From SKVR01 sp964491395 (GTDB lineage Bacteria > Bacteroidota > Bacteroidia > Bacteroidales > UBA7960), in contig CAZBGI010000058.1 in assembly GCA_964491395.1 (NCBI GenBank), forward strand, positions 1 to 21,239: a stretch of DNA of 21,239 nt. Direction: 5' to 3'. Under the pieces are notes generated by a model that saw only the letters and a program-made list of their open reading frames with translations, was not told where the DNA came from and searched no databases. This document shows, one piece after another, positions 14,871-21,239 of this stretch. Position numbers and translations under genes: made by a program. The number at the start of each line of letters is the position of its first letter. Position 1 is the first letter of the stretch.

Positions 14871-14907
14871 GACACCTTTCAGCAGGTCAATAGCTGAAAG
14901 GGTTGTC
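14871..14907. promoter_or_regulatory. Large inverted repeat between tetR and the tolC-like gene
   Basis: CCTTTCAGC (14875-14883) and GCTGAAAGG (14893-14901) are perfect 9-base arms around a 9-base spacer. Beyond a 2-base bulge, GACA (14871-14874) and TGTC (14904-14907) extend the pairing. It begins 4 bases after the tetR stop on the transcribed strand. No U-tract follows on either strand, so it is not a canonical intrinsic terminator. It could be a regulator binding site, an attenuating or processing hairpin, or an mRNA-stability element that sets the tetR:pump ratio. Confidence 0.6.
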
Positions 14908-14911
14908 CCTT

Positions 14912-15520
14912 TTAGTCAAATCTCCATTGTTCCATGTTTTCTTCAAGGTATTGAATGCCGCGCTCATTGGCAATTCCTCTTATGTGATAAATAAACAGGG
15001 TTTGAAATACCTCAGGCAGAGGAAATTTGTTCATGGGTTGCCATAAATCGGTCTGGTACATTTCCATGCGGGATACATATGCACGGGAAATGATCTCATT
15101 ATTCATGTCGTTTCGGTATATGCCTTCATGAATGCCTGCCTCAATGTTATCCGTAATATGCTGATAAACCTCCTGTCTCTTAAACCGGATTACTTCATCC
15201 CAAACATCAGGATAGTATTTCTGTAAATCATAGGTAAGGGCAGCATTGGAGTTTTTGAGGTGATCGGCAAAAAAACGGGTCATGAGCATCAGCTTGTCAA
15301 TGGCGTTGGTTTTAGGCTGATTTAGTGCTTCGGTAATTCCGCATTTCTGCGTGTGAATAATATGATGGATTACTTTGTGTACCACATCTTTCTTGTCTTT
15401 GAAATGCAAGTAGAGGGTCTTTTTGGATATCCCCAGTTCCCTGGACAAATCATCCATGGTAACGCTCCTGATCCCGTAGCGAAAATAAATGTCGGCTATT
15501 TTTTGAATGATATCTTTCAT
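14912..15520 (-). CDS. TetR/AcrR family transcriptional regulator
   Basis: A 202-residue TetR-family DNA-binding protein. The N-terminal helix-turn-helix is clear: IADIYFRYGIRSVTMDDLSR, then ELGISKKTLYLHF with the family KKTLYxHF recognition-helix ending (about 8-40). The C-terminal two-thirds is all-helical and would bind a ligand and dimerise. It shows no conserved sequence that identifies the inducer. The frame extends to a TTG at 15535, but the ATG at 15520 gives the normal family N terminus (MKDIIQKIADIYF) and is used here. It lies upstream of the tolC-like, adaptor and permease genes on the same strand, so it is most likely their local repressor and its own. A palindrome in its leader and a large hairpin after its stop are candidate control sites. 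Confidence 0.92.
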   Translation of the reverse strand: MKDIIQKIADIYFRYGIRSVTMDDLSRELGISKKTLYLHFKDKKDVVHKVIHHIIHTQKCGITEALNQPKTNAIDKLMLMTRFFADHLKNSNAALTYDLQKYYPDVWDEVIRFKRQEVYQHITDNIEAGIHEGIYRNDMNNEIISRAYVSRMEMYQTDLWQPMNKFPLPEVFQTLFIYHIRGIANERGIQYLEENMEQWRFD

Positions 15521-15549
15521 AATGTGTTTTGACAATGAAGAGGAAATAG

Positions 15550-15563
15550 GGTCTCATGAAACC
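15550..15563. promoter_or_regulatory. Imperfect 14-bp palindrome upstream of tetR, candidate operator
   Basis: GGTCTCATGAAACC reads as its own reverse complement except for one symmetric mismatch (C at 15553 against A at 15560). It lies 30 bases upstream of the tetR ATG and downstream of the candidate tetR promoter, where a dimeric repressor could block its own transcription. Size and symmetry suit a TetR-family operator. The assignment is from position only. Confidence 0.45.
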
Positions 15564-15579
15564 GGGGAAACTAAATGTG

Positions 15580-15605
15580 TAAAAATAGTTTCTGTGGTGT
15601 AACAA
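15580..15605 (-). promoter_or_regulatory. Candidate tetR promoter
   Basis: On the minus strand TTG (15605-15603) is followed after 15 bases by TATTTTTA (15587-15580), seven of eight positions of TAnnTTTG. The spacing is a little shorter than usual for Bacteroidota promoters. Transcription would begin near 15575, so the 14-bp palindrome falls just downstream of the start. Confidence 0.35.
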
Positions 15606-15752
15606 TTGCTATGTAGGTTTGTTTCGGGAAAAGGGAAATATTTCAGGAATTTGGCAAGATTATATTTTTGATCAATGGAAGCTTTAAGGGGTTATGAAGA
15701 ATTCCCCCGGAGAAGACAAGGGAAAAAGGTAGCCAGTACCAAAGATTTTTTA

Positions 15753-15760
15753 TACTTTTG
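15753..15760 (+). promoter_or_regulatory. Candidate -7 promoter element for purD
   Basis: TACTTTTG exactly matches TAnnTTTG and would start transcription near 15768, about 53 bases before the purD ATG. No TTG is visible 17-20 bases upstream, so only the -7 half is supported. Confidence 0.4.
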
Positions 15761-15820
15761 GGCTTCTTAAAAAAAGCAACAATTGTTAGTTGTGATACTG
15801 AAAATAAAAGACTTACCGAA

Positions 15821-17098
15821 ATGAATATTTTGTTGCTGGGTTCAGGAGGCCGTGAACATGCCCTTGCATGGAAAATCGATCAAAGCCCGTTGTGTAAAAA
15901 ATTGTATATCGCGATCGGGAATGCAGGTACACAAATGTGCGGAACCAATGTAGAACTCCCGGTCAATGATTTTGATGCCATCGCTTCTTTTTTGGCTGAA
16001 AAACAAATTGATATGCTGGTAGTGGGGCCGGAAGAGCCCCTGGTGAAGGGGATTACTGATTACATCGGAAAAAATCCGGCCACTTCACATGTTAAAGTTA
16101 TCGGACCTACAGCAGCCGGGGCCATGCTGGAAGGGAGCAAACAGTTTGCCAAAGAATTTATGCAGCGTTACAAGATTCCAACAGCAGCCTACAAAAGTTT
16201 TACAGTTGAAAATTATGAGGAAGGTGTGGACTTCCTGGAGACCCTGCGACCTCCTTATGTGTTGAAAGCCGACGGGCTGGCTGCCGGCAAAGGAGTTTCC
16301 ATAGTACAGTCTCTTGATGGTGCCATTGATGTTTTGCAGGGGATGCTCAAAGGAAAAGCATTTGGCAAAGCCTCTGAAAAAGTGGTGATTGAGGAGTTTC
16401 TGGAAGGAACAGAGGTTTCGGTGTTTGTGGCTACCGACGGCAAAGACTGGATTTTGCTGCCCGAGGCCAAAGATTATAAGAGGATAGGAGAAGGAGATAC
16501 CGGCCCCAATACCGGTGGCATGGGAGCAGTCTCTCCTGTATCATTTGCTGATGCTGAATTTATGGATAAAGTGAAAACCCGGATTGTACAACCCACCATT
16601 GATGGGTTACGAAAAGAAAATATTTCCTACAAAGGATTCATTTTTCTGGGTTTGATGAATGTAAAGGGAGATCCTTACGTCATTGAATACAATGTGCGTA
16701 TGGGCGATCCCGAGACAGAAGCGGTACTTCCCCGTATCAGCTCTGATTGGGTAAAACTCATGCAATGTATCGCTGAGGGTACACTGCAGGATTATACCCT
16801 GGAGGTATGTCCTGAATTTGCCGTTACCGTCATGCTGGTGTCAGGAGGATACCCGGGAAATTACGAAAAAGGGCATGAAATCACCGGTCTGGACCAGGTG
16901 GACGGAAGCCATATTTTTTATGCCGGTGTTGCCGGGCAGGGAGAAAAAGTGGTTACTTCCGGTGGCAGGGTGGCAGCAGTAACTTCCTTACATCCCTCCC
17001 TGGAAGAGGCCAGGCGTATGAGCCTGGAAAATGCAGAAAAAATAACGTTTCATCAGGCAAATTTCCGCAAAGACATTGGTGCTGACCTGCAACAATAA
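15821..17098 (+). CDS. purD: Phosphoribosylamine-glycine ligase (GAR synthetase)
   Basis: A 425-residue cytoplasmic enzyme joining glycine to 5-phosphoribosylamine with ATP, the second step of de novo purine synthesis. The N-terminal domain begins MNILLLGSGGREHALAWK, the PurD signature. VVGPEEPLVKGI (67-78) and GSKQFAKEFM (105-114) follow. The ATP-grasp core shows YVLKADGLAAGKGV (146-159), EAKDYKRIGEGDTGPNTGGM (215-234) and IEYNVRMGDPETEAVLPR (288-305), which includes the metal-binding Glu and Asn. The C-terminal domain carries AVTVMLVSGGYPG (334-346). The length is typical. The frame extends to a TTG at 15758, but the ATG at 15821 gives the conserved N terminus. The next gene starts 8 bases after the stop. 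Nothing is truncated or missing. Confidence 0.97.
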   Translation: MNILLLGSGGREHALAWKIDQSPLCKKLYIAIGNAGTQMCGTNVELPVNDFDAIASFLAEKQIDMLVVGPEEPLVKGITDYIGKNPATSHVKVIGPTAAGAMLEGSKQFAKEFMQRYKIPTAAYKSFTVENYEEGVDFLETLRPPYVLKADGLAAGKGVSIVQSLDGAIDVLQGMLKGKAFGKASEKVVIEEFLEGTEVSVFVATDGKDWILLPEAKDYKRIGEGDTGPNTGGMGAVSPVSFADAEFMDKVKTRIVQPTIDGLRKENISYKGFIFLGLMNVKGDPYVIEYNVRMGDPETEAVLPRISSDWVKLMQCIAEGTLQDYTLEVCPEFAVTVMLVSGGYPGNYEKGHEITGLDQVDGSHIFYAGVAGQGEKVVTSGGRVAAVTSLHPSLEEARRMSLENAEKITFHQANFRKDIGADLQQ

Positions 17099-17106
17099 AT
17101 TGTAGC

Positions 17107-18099
17107 ATGATAATAGGAAAGATAAAAACCAATCACCCCTTCATGTTTGCATTGATTGTGATCATTGCAGTGGTGTTGTGGCTGGATGCTTTTTTGTTGT
17201 TCAGGCAGGTTTCCCTACCTGCAGAAAACAATGCGCCCCTTTATAATCTGGTACTAATGGCTTTTGTCGGCCGTCCTTTGCTGAGTGTGCTGTTGAGTTT
17301 TTTGTTCATGATCATCCAGGCATGGATGTTCAATAAGGTCATAACCGACAAAAATCTGGTAGACCGCAATTCTATGCTGCCGGCGCTGGTTTACATTGTA
17401 TTGATGAGTAGCAGCTTCAGCCTTTTTGGATTGCATCCGGTTTGGTTTGCCAATTTCTTTCTCATTATTACCATCGACAAGATGTTCGATGTGTTTCGGG
17501 ATGAGGAGGTTTTTATTGAAATCTTCAATGTGGGATTTTTTGTCAGCCTGGCCTCCTTGTTTTATTTTCCTGCCATCATTTTTATTTTTCTTATCATCTC
17601 AGCCTTGATTATATACTTCCTGGTCAATATCCGGAGTATTTTCGCTTCATTAATAGGGTTGTTTCTGCCCTATATGTTTGCGGCGCTCTATTTTTACTGG
17701 AATGATATTTCTTTTGCCCAAATATTTTTGGCCGGAACACTGCAAGTAGATGTTGCTTTCCTTTCCCGGCATATCGTGCCTTTTGGGTGGGTTTCCATTA
17801 TCGTAATAGGGCTTACAGGACTTATTGCCCTCAGCCGGTTGTACCTGGGTGCCTTGCGGGATAAACCTGTCAGGATAAGAAAACGTTACCAGGTGTTGCT
17901 GGTTTATTTGATTGTTGCGGTAGCTTCCATTTTAATTGCCGGAAAAACCATCCATATACACCACGGCATCATTATGCTTCCTTTATCGGCGATTATTGCC
18001 GGATTTTTTCAGGAAAACAAAAAAGCATTGCTCAACGAAATTATTTTTACCTTGCTCTTGCTGCTTATGCTGGTGGGAAAACTGGCACGCCTGGAATGA
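17107..18099 (+). CDS. DUF6427-like polytopic membrane protein
   Basis: A 330-residue, strongly hydrophobic inner-membrane protein with about ten predicted helices and short loops. Charged residues are confined to loops such as ITDKNLVDRN and RDKPVRIRKR. I place it in the DUF6427 family from its size, the helix pattern, the central FANFFLIITIDKMFDVFRDE segment (about 115-135) and its position directly after purD, an arrangement I recall from other Bacteroidota. Some family members have been misannotated as beta-carotene monooxygenase. It starts 8 bases after the purD stop, so it is very probably co-transcribed. No catalytic motif is visible and the role is unknown. A link to the following glycosyltransferase, for example in envelope polysaccharide, is speculation. 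Confidence 0.7.
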   Translation: MIIGKIKTNHPFMFALIVIIAVVLWLDAFLLFRQVSLPAENNAPLYNLVLMAFVGRPLLSVLLSFLFMIIQAWMFNKVITDKNLVDRNSMLPALVYIVLMSSSFSLFGLHPVWFANFFLIITIDKMFDVFRDEEVFIEIFNVGFFVSLASLFYFPAIIFIFLIISALIIYFLVNIRSIFASLIGLFLPYMFAALYFYWNDISFAQIFLAGTLQVDVAFLSRHIVPFGWVSIIVIGLTGLIALSRLYLGALRDKPVRIRKRYQVLLVYLIVAVASILIAGKTIHIHHGIIMLPLSAIIAGFFQENKKALLNEIIFTLLLLLMLVGKLARLE

Positions 18100-18116
18100 A
18101 TTACACCGGGGCTCTG

Positions 18117-18130
18117 CCTTTTTGAAAAGG
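18117..18130. repeat. Short palindrome after the DUF6427-like gene
   Basis: CCTTTTTGAAAAGG has 6-base self-complementary arms and lies 17 bases past the stop. As RNA it forms only a 5-bp stem with a 4-base loop and has no U-tract, so it is a poor terminator. It lies just upstream of the candidate promoter of the glycosyltransferase gene. Confidence 0.3.
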
Positions 18131-18151
18131 ATATTGCAGGAAAAGGGAATT

Positions 18152-18180
18152 TTTGAAATGGTAAGTTTTTCTTATTTTTA
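18152..18180 (+). promoter_or_regulatory. Candidate Bacteroidota-type promoter for the glycosyltransferase
   Basis: TTTG (18152-18155) and TATTTTTA (18173-18180) are separated by 17 bases, close to the TTG-N17-18-TAnnTTTG pattern, with one mismatch in the -7 element. The predicted start is near 18187, leaving about 29 leader bases before the GTG at 18216. This is the best complete promoter match in the window. Confidence 0.5.
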
Positions 18181-18215
18181 GCCCCACAAATAGCTATATA
18201 CACATAACCACAAAA

Positions 18216-19316
18216 GTGAAAGCGAGAAAGAAAATATTGTTCCTGGTGGCCCACCGTCCGGGGCGCTCTCCCGGACAAAGATTTCGCTTTGAACAATATC
18301 TGAATTATCTTGAAGAAAACGGGTTTGATTGCCACATCTCCTTCCTGATCAATGAGAAGGATGACGCTATATTTTATGCTCCCTGGAAATTACTCAGCAA
18401 AACAATTTTTCTTATTAAAAGTCTGATACACAGAAAGCGCGATCTGGCAACTGTATCTTCCTACGATATGGTATTCCTCTACCGGGAAGCACACATGCTG
18501 GGAACCACCTGGTTTGAACGCAGGATTAAAAAGGCCGGTGTGAAAATGGTCGTGGATTTTGATGACAGCATATGGCTCAAGGATGTCTCCAATGGCAACC
18601 GCCATCTTGCCTTTCTCAAAAAACCCCGAAAAACTGCTGAAATAGTGGGTTTGTGCGATGCCATTATCGTGGGCAACCAATACCTGGCCGATTATGCCCG
18701 GCAATACAACTCCAATGTGTTTGTTATTCCTACTACCATTGATACCGATTATTATGTGCCGAAGGAGGTTGATGAAAATTCAGACAGGGTTTGCATCGGC
18801 TGGACGGGTTCTTCCACCACCCTCAAGCATTTCTCCCTCGCCGTGCCTGTGCTGAGAAAGCTCAGGGAAAAGTACGGCGAACGGTTGACCTTCCGGCTTA
18901 TCAGCGACGAGCTTTTTGAAGGGGAGTTGCCCGGGTTGGAAAATGTAAGATGGAACAAGGATAGTGAAGTGAAGGATCTTGTGGCCATTGACATTGGAAT
19001 TATGCCTTTGCCCGACGATGCATGGTCCAGGGGGAAATGTGGTTTCAAAGGGCTGCAATACATGGCCCTGGGCAAACCCGCGGTTATGTCGCCGGTGGGA
19101 GTGAATACCGAAATTATTGAACATGGGCGCAATGGTTTTCTGGCACAAACGCATGAGGAATGGGAGAAAACTTTGTCTCAACTTATCGATAATCCTTCTT
19201 TGCGGAAAAAGATAGGAGAACAGGGAAGAAAAACTGTGTTGGAGCGATTCTCCTTTCATTCCCAGAAAGATCGATACGTGAAAATTTATCATGATGTAAC
19301 AGGGGGAGCGATATGA
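18216..19316 (+). CDS. Glycosyltransferase family 4-like protein
   Basis: A 366-residue probable cytoplasmic glycosyltransferase of the GT-B fold. The N-terminal domain opens KKILFLVAHRPGRSPGQRFR (5-24), a pattern seen in one GT4 subfamily. It also contains VVDFDDSIW (112-120) and CDAIIVGNQYLADYA (147-161). The C-terminal nucleotide-sugar domain has IGWTGSSTTLKHF (194-206) and the donor-site segment KCGFKGLQYMALGKPAVMSP (274-293). The usual GT4 E-x7-E pair is K-x6-Q here, a known subfamily variation. The start is GTG at 18216: no ATG lies near and the first residues are conserved. The stop overlaps the rnhB start by four bases. Acceptor and donor sugars are unknown. It probably has its own promoter besides read-through from purD. 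Confidence 0.88.
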   Translation: MKARKKILFLVAHRPGRSPGQRFRFEQYLNYLEENGFDCHISFLINEKDDAIFYAPWKLLSKTIFLIKSLIHRKRDLATVSSYDMVFLYREAHMLGTTWFERRIKKAGVKMVVDFDDSIWLKDVSNGNRHLAFLKKPRKTAEIVGLCDAIIVGNQYLADYARQYNSNVFVIPTTIDTDYYVPKEVDENSDRVCIGWTGSSTTLKHFSLAVPVLRKLREKYGERLTFRLISDELFEGELPGLENVRWNKDSEVKDLVAIDIGIMPLPDDAWSRGKCGFKGLQYMALGKPAVMSPVGVNTEIIEHGRNGFLAQTHEEWEKTLSQLIDNPSLRKKIGEQGRKTVLERFSFHSQKDRYVKIYHDVTGGAI

Positions 19317-19936
19317 CCAATCCTCTGAGTCCATACCTGCGCGGAGGCACCTGCATAGAGGCGGGTGTGGATGAAGCAGGTCGCGGATGCCTGGCAGGAC
19401 CGGTGTTTGCCGCCGCAGTCATTTTGCCTCTATCCCTTCCTGATGAAATCACCCTTCATCTCAACGACTCCAAAAAACTCTCTGATATACAACGATTTAA
19501 GCTCAGATTGCAGATACAACAACATGCCCTGGCTTTTGCCGTTGGCATGGCTACCCATGAGGAAATCGATCGGATCAACATCCTCAATGCTTCCTTTCTG
19601 GCCATGCACCGGGCTATCGAAAAGCTCAAAACCCGCCCTGCATTGCTGCTCATTGACGGCAACCGCTTTAAACCTTTCTCCGGCATTGAACACTGCTGCA
19701 TCATTCAGGGCGACGGACTGTATTTCTCCATTGCTGCAGCTTCCGTGCTGGCCAAAACAGCCCGGGATGATTTTATGTTGAATATGCATAGTCAGTACCC
19801 CATGTATTACTGGGATAAAAACAAAGGGTACCCAACCCCGGCACATAAAAGAGCCATCGCGCAACATGGGCTTAGTCCGCTGCACCGCAAAAGTTTCCAT
19901 CATGGGATGCAGTTGAAGATGGATTTGTTTGGATAG
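19313..19936 (+). CDS. rnhB: Ribonuclease HII
   Basis: A 207-residue cytoplasmic endonuclease that cuts the RNA strand of RNA-DNA hybrids and single ribonucleotides embedded in DNA. Its fold and residues are clear: GVDEAGRGCLAGPV (18-31) with catalytic D20 and E21, NDSKKL (51-56), LLLIDGN (111-117) with D115, and the SIAAASVLAKTARD segment (139-152) with D152. The GYPTPAHKRAI segment near the C terminus is also characteristic. The length is normal. The ATG at 19313 overlaps the glycosyltransferase TGA (ATGA), so translation is probably coupled. No dedicated promoter is seen. Confidence 0.96.
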   Translation: MTNPLSPYLRGGTCIEAGVDEAGRGCLAGPVFAAAVILPLSLPDEITLHLNDSKKLSDIQRFKLRLQIQQHALAFAVGMATHEEIDRINILNASFLAMHRAIEKLKTRPALLLIDGNRFKPFSGIEHCCIIQGDGLYFSIAAASVLAKTARDDFMLNMHSQYPMYYWDKNKGYPTPAHKRAIAQHGLSPLHRKSFHHGMQLKMDLFG

Positions 19937-20244
19937 GGAGGAGATACGAGAGAGTAGAGAGTAGAAAGGTGAAAGGTGAAAGGTGAAAGGAGGAAGAAAA
20001 GTGACATTATTTCCGGAAGGCTGATGATTCACTGAGTCCAATTTCAATTTCTTTGATCAAGTCTGGATGATGGCCAGATGCTTTCGTTTTTATTGATTTC
20101 CAATGTTGCTTTCATGGGATATTGATTATTGGGTAATTTAAATTTTCCTTAAAGGTACTATTATTGTCTTAATCGGCTTCTGACTTTTAAGTTAATGATG
20201 CTGGCTTTGCTGGAAATTGAATGCCTGGGGCCGCCTATTTGTTT
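19937..20244. other. Gene-free region between rnhB and the T9SS cargo gene
   Basis: These 308 bases between two convergent genes hold the tandem repeat at 19964-19990 and then unremarkable AT-rich sequence. I see no credible open frame, tRNA or clear terminator hairpin. A 205-codon frame crosses part of it on the minus strand but is antisense to rnhB. Confidence 0.6.
19964..19990 (+). repeat. Tandem 7-mer repeat (GAAAGGT, about 3.9 copies)
   Basis: Three full copies of GAAAGGT and a partial fourth follow rnhB, preceded by a purine-rich stretch with AGAGTAGAGAGTAG (19951-19964). The block is a short low-complexity or microsatellite-like tract. Copy number may vary between strains. Confidence 0.85.
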
Positions 20245-21078
20245 TTATAATTTTACGATTTTTGAGGAGTACGTAATGCCTCGATTTGTTAATAACAGCA
20301 AGTATATCCCTTTTTCGAGGAAAGAAAGATTCAGAGATATATCCGAATGAATGATTTCGTTGTAGACTACCCTTCCATCCAATGCTTTTATACGAATTTC
20401 AATTGTTTCACTATACATTGGGTTCTCAAATGAAATTGACAAATTTTTAGTGAATGGGTTAGGGTATATTATGGGACTAAATGATTTGTCTGATGTTTCT
20501 TCAATATTAACAAGGAAATTGATATCGCAGGTTTCATAATCATCATTCATGAAAAGAAGAGAGTCATTTTCATAATAGCATAACGTCCATGCTTCAGGAA
20601 TATGCTTTTTCATACCCCAGTCACTCCACAGGAGTCCCCCCTCAATACTTCCGATGCCTTCTATCCAGGAATACAAACCATGTTCGAATTCAATCCTTTT
20701 TCTATAGGTGCCATTCAGCAATTGGATTGAATCAACCATGGTAACCAACATGTGTTGAAATTCATCTCCTTCCACCAGGCTGAAATTATACAAAAGGACT
20801 TCATTGTCATACATGTCAGTATAATACACCTTTTTGGCAACCGTATCTTCAAAAAGATATCCCAATTCCTGAGGCTCTGAAATCCAATCTTTGATAATAA
20901 GGTATTTGGCAGTATCCGTTTCACAAATCTCAAGATAATGCGGGTTGGTTTCTCCCCAGTAGATCCAGTTCTCAAAAATATTCCAAGTCTTGTTAGTGTC
21001 CAGCAGAGGTACATAATCCTGCCCCTGGGAAGTTGCCGAAACCAGTAGCAACAGAAATAGTAAATAGATTCTTTTCAT
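20245..21078 (-). CDS. Secreted protein with type IX secretion C-terminal sorting domain
   Basis: A 277-residue exported protein. It starts with a clear Sec signal peptide (MKRIYLLFLLLLVSATSQGQ, cleavage near residue 20). The middle (about 21-195) is rich in Tyr, Trp, Asp and Glu with alternating beta-like segments and matches no family I can name. The last 75 or so residues form a Por/T9SS type A sorting domain: IIYPNPFTKNLSISF, IRIKALDGRVVY, FLEKGIYLLLL and the final SSKIVKL. It should therefore cross the outer membrane by type IX secretion and be released or anchored at the surface. It stands alone, converging on rnhB, with no secretion genes nearby. The ATG at 21078 is well placed before the signal peptide. 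Confidence 0.88.
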   Translation of the reverse strand: MKRIYLLFLLLLVSATSQGQDYVPLLDTNKTWNIFENWIYWGETNPHYLEICETDTAKYLIIKDWISEPQELGYLFEDTVAKKVYYTDMYDNEVLLYNFSLVEGDEFQHMLVTMVDSIQLLNGTYRKRIEFEHGLYSWIEGIGSIEGGLLWSDWGMKKHIPEAWTLCYYENDSLLFMNDDYETCDINFLVNIEETSDKSFSPIIYPNPFTKNLSISFENPMYSETIEIRIKALDGRVVYNEIIHSDISLNLSFLEKGIYLLLLTNRGITYSSKIVKL

Positions 21079-21239
21079 GGGTGGTAGGATTTAATTCTCC
21101 GTATGTTAGCACAGTAAATATAATTCAGTAAAAACAAATAGACAGGTTTTAAATGTTAAATTGTTTGCCAACCGCTTATTTGAAATGATTCTAAATAAAA
21201 ACAACGGAAATCAGTGTAGTGTGTGGCATAGGAAAAGTA

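Larger units (their letters stand above)
15521..15820. other. Divergent intergenic region between tetR and purD
   Basis: About 300 bases separate the divergent tetR and purD starts. They hold the candidate tetR promoter and palindrome on one side and the candidate purD -7 element on the other. I see no small gene, tRNA or riboswitch. In particular there is no recognisable purine-riboswitch core in front of purD. Confidence 0.6.

Noticed and set aside
15758..15820. N-terminal extension of PurD to a TTG codon
   Set aside because: PurD proteins begin with the nucleotide-fold strand MNILLLGSGG; the extension also overlaps the candidate -7 promoter element.
19430..20047. 205-codon open frame on the minus strand
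   Set aside because: It is antisense to rnhB, whose catalytic motifs are all intact, and it has no recognisable protein features.
1..21239. CRISPR array, tRNA or rRNA, insertion sequence, prophage or defence system
   Set aside because: No direct-repeat array, cloverleaf, transposase, integrase or recognisable defence gene was found on either strand; every large frame was assigned to an ordinary family.

Overview
The window looks like chromosomal DNA of a Bacteroidota member, most likely Bacteroidales or a relative. Evidence: a solitary protein with a type IX secretion (Por) C-terminal sorting domain, a carboxypeptidase-regulatory-like/plug/beta-barrel outer-membrane receptor of the Bacteroidota type, a GlsB-like amino-lipid N-acyltransferase, a purD neighbour of the DUF6427 type, very weak Shine-Dalgarno sequences, and several good matches to the Bacteroidota sigma-ABfr -7 element TAnnTTTG. 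No tRNA, rRNA, CRISPR array, insertion sequence or phage gene was recognised.

Layout. 1-2201 (+): the last 31 codons of an unrecognised gene, then a probable two-gene unit of a GNAT-fold N-acyltransferase (GlsB/OlsB-like) and a stand-alone membrane protein of the lysyl-PG-synthase TM/UPF0104 family. 2270-8403 (-): a TVP38/TMEM64 (VTT) membrane protein, an outer-membrane receptor and a large PAS/PAS/GAF/PAS histidine kinase with no response regulator beside it. 8613-15520 (-): a complete tripartite efflux locus in the order tetR, tolC-like outer-membrane factor, lipoprotein adaptor, RND permease. The tetR leader carries a palindrome and a large hairpin lies between tetR and the tolC-like gene; both are candidate control elements. 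15821-19936 (+): purD, a polytopic DUF6427-like membrane protein, a family-4 glycosyltransferase with its own good promoter match, and rnhB, whose start overlaps the glycosyltransferase stop by four bases. 19937-20244 holds no gene but has a short tandem repeat. 20245-21078 (-): a secreted protein with a T9SS sorting domain.

How the genes may work together. The TetR regulator probably controls the pump behind it, which would export a toxic or lipophilic compound from the inner membrane/periplasm through the outer membrane. The acyltransferase and UPF0104 protein may be a split, MprF-like pair (lipid synthesis plus translocation); this is inference. The purD-rnhB stretch is a housekeeping-type cluster. 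I do not see a clearly new system. The most worthwhile leads are the acyltransferase/UPF0104 pair, the extra membrane-helix pair and proton-relay substitutions in the RND permease, and the two inverted-repeat elements around tetR. Several predicted reading frames begin at upstream TTG or GTG codons; I moved starts to internal ATGs where signal peptides or family starts demanded it.
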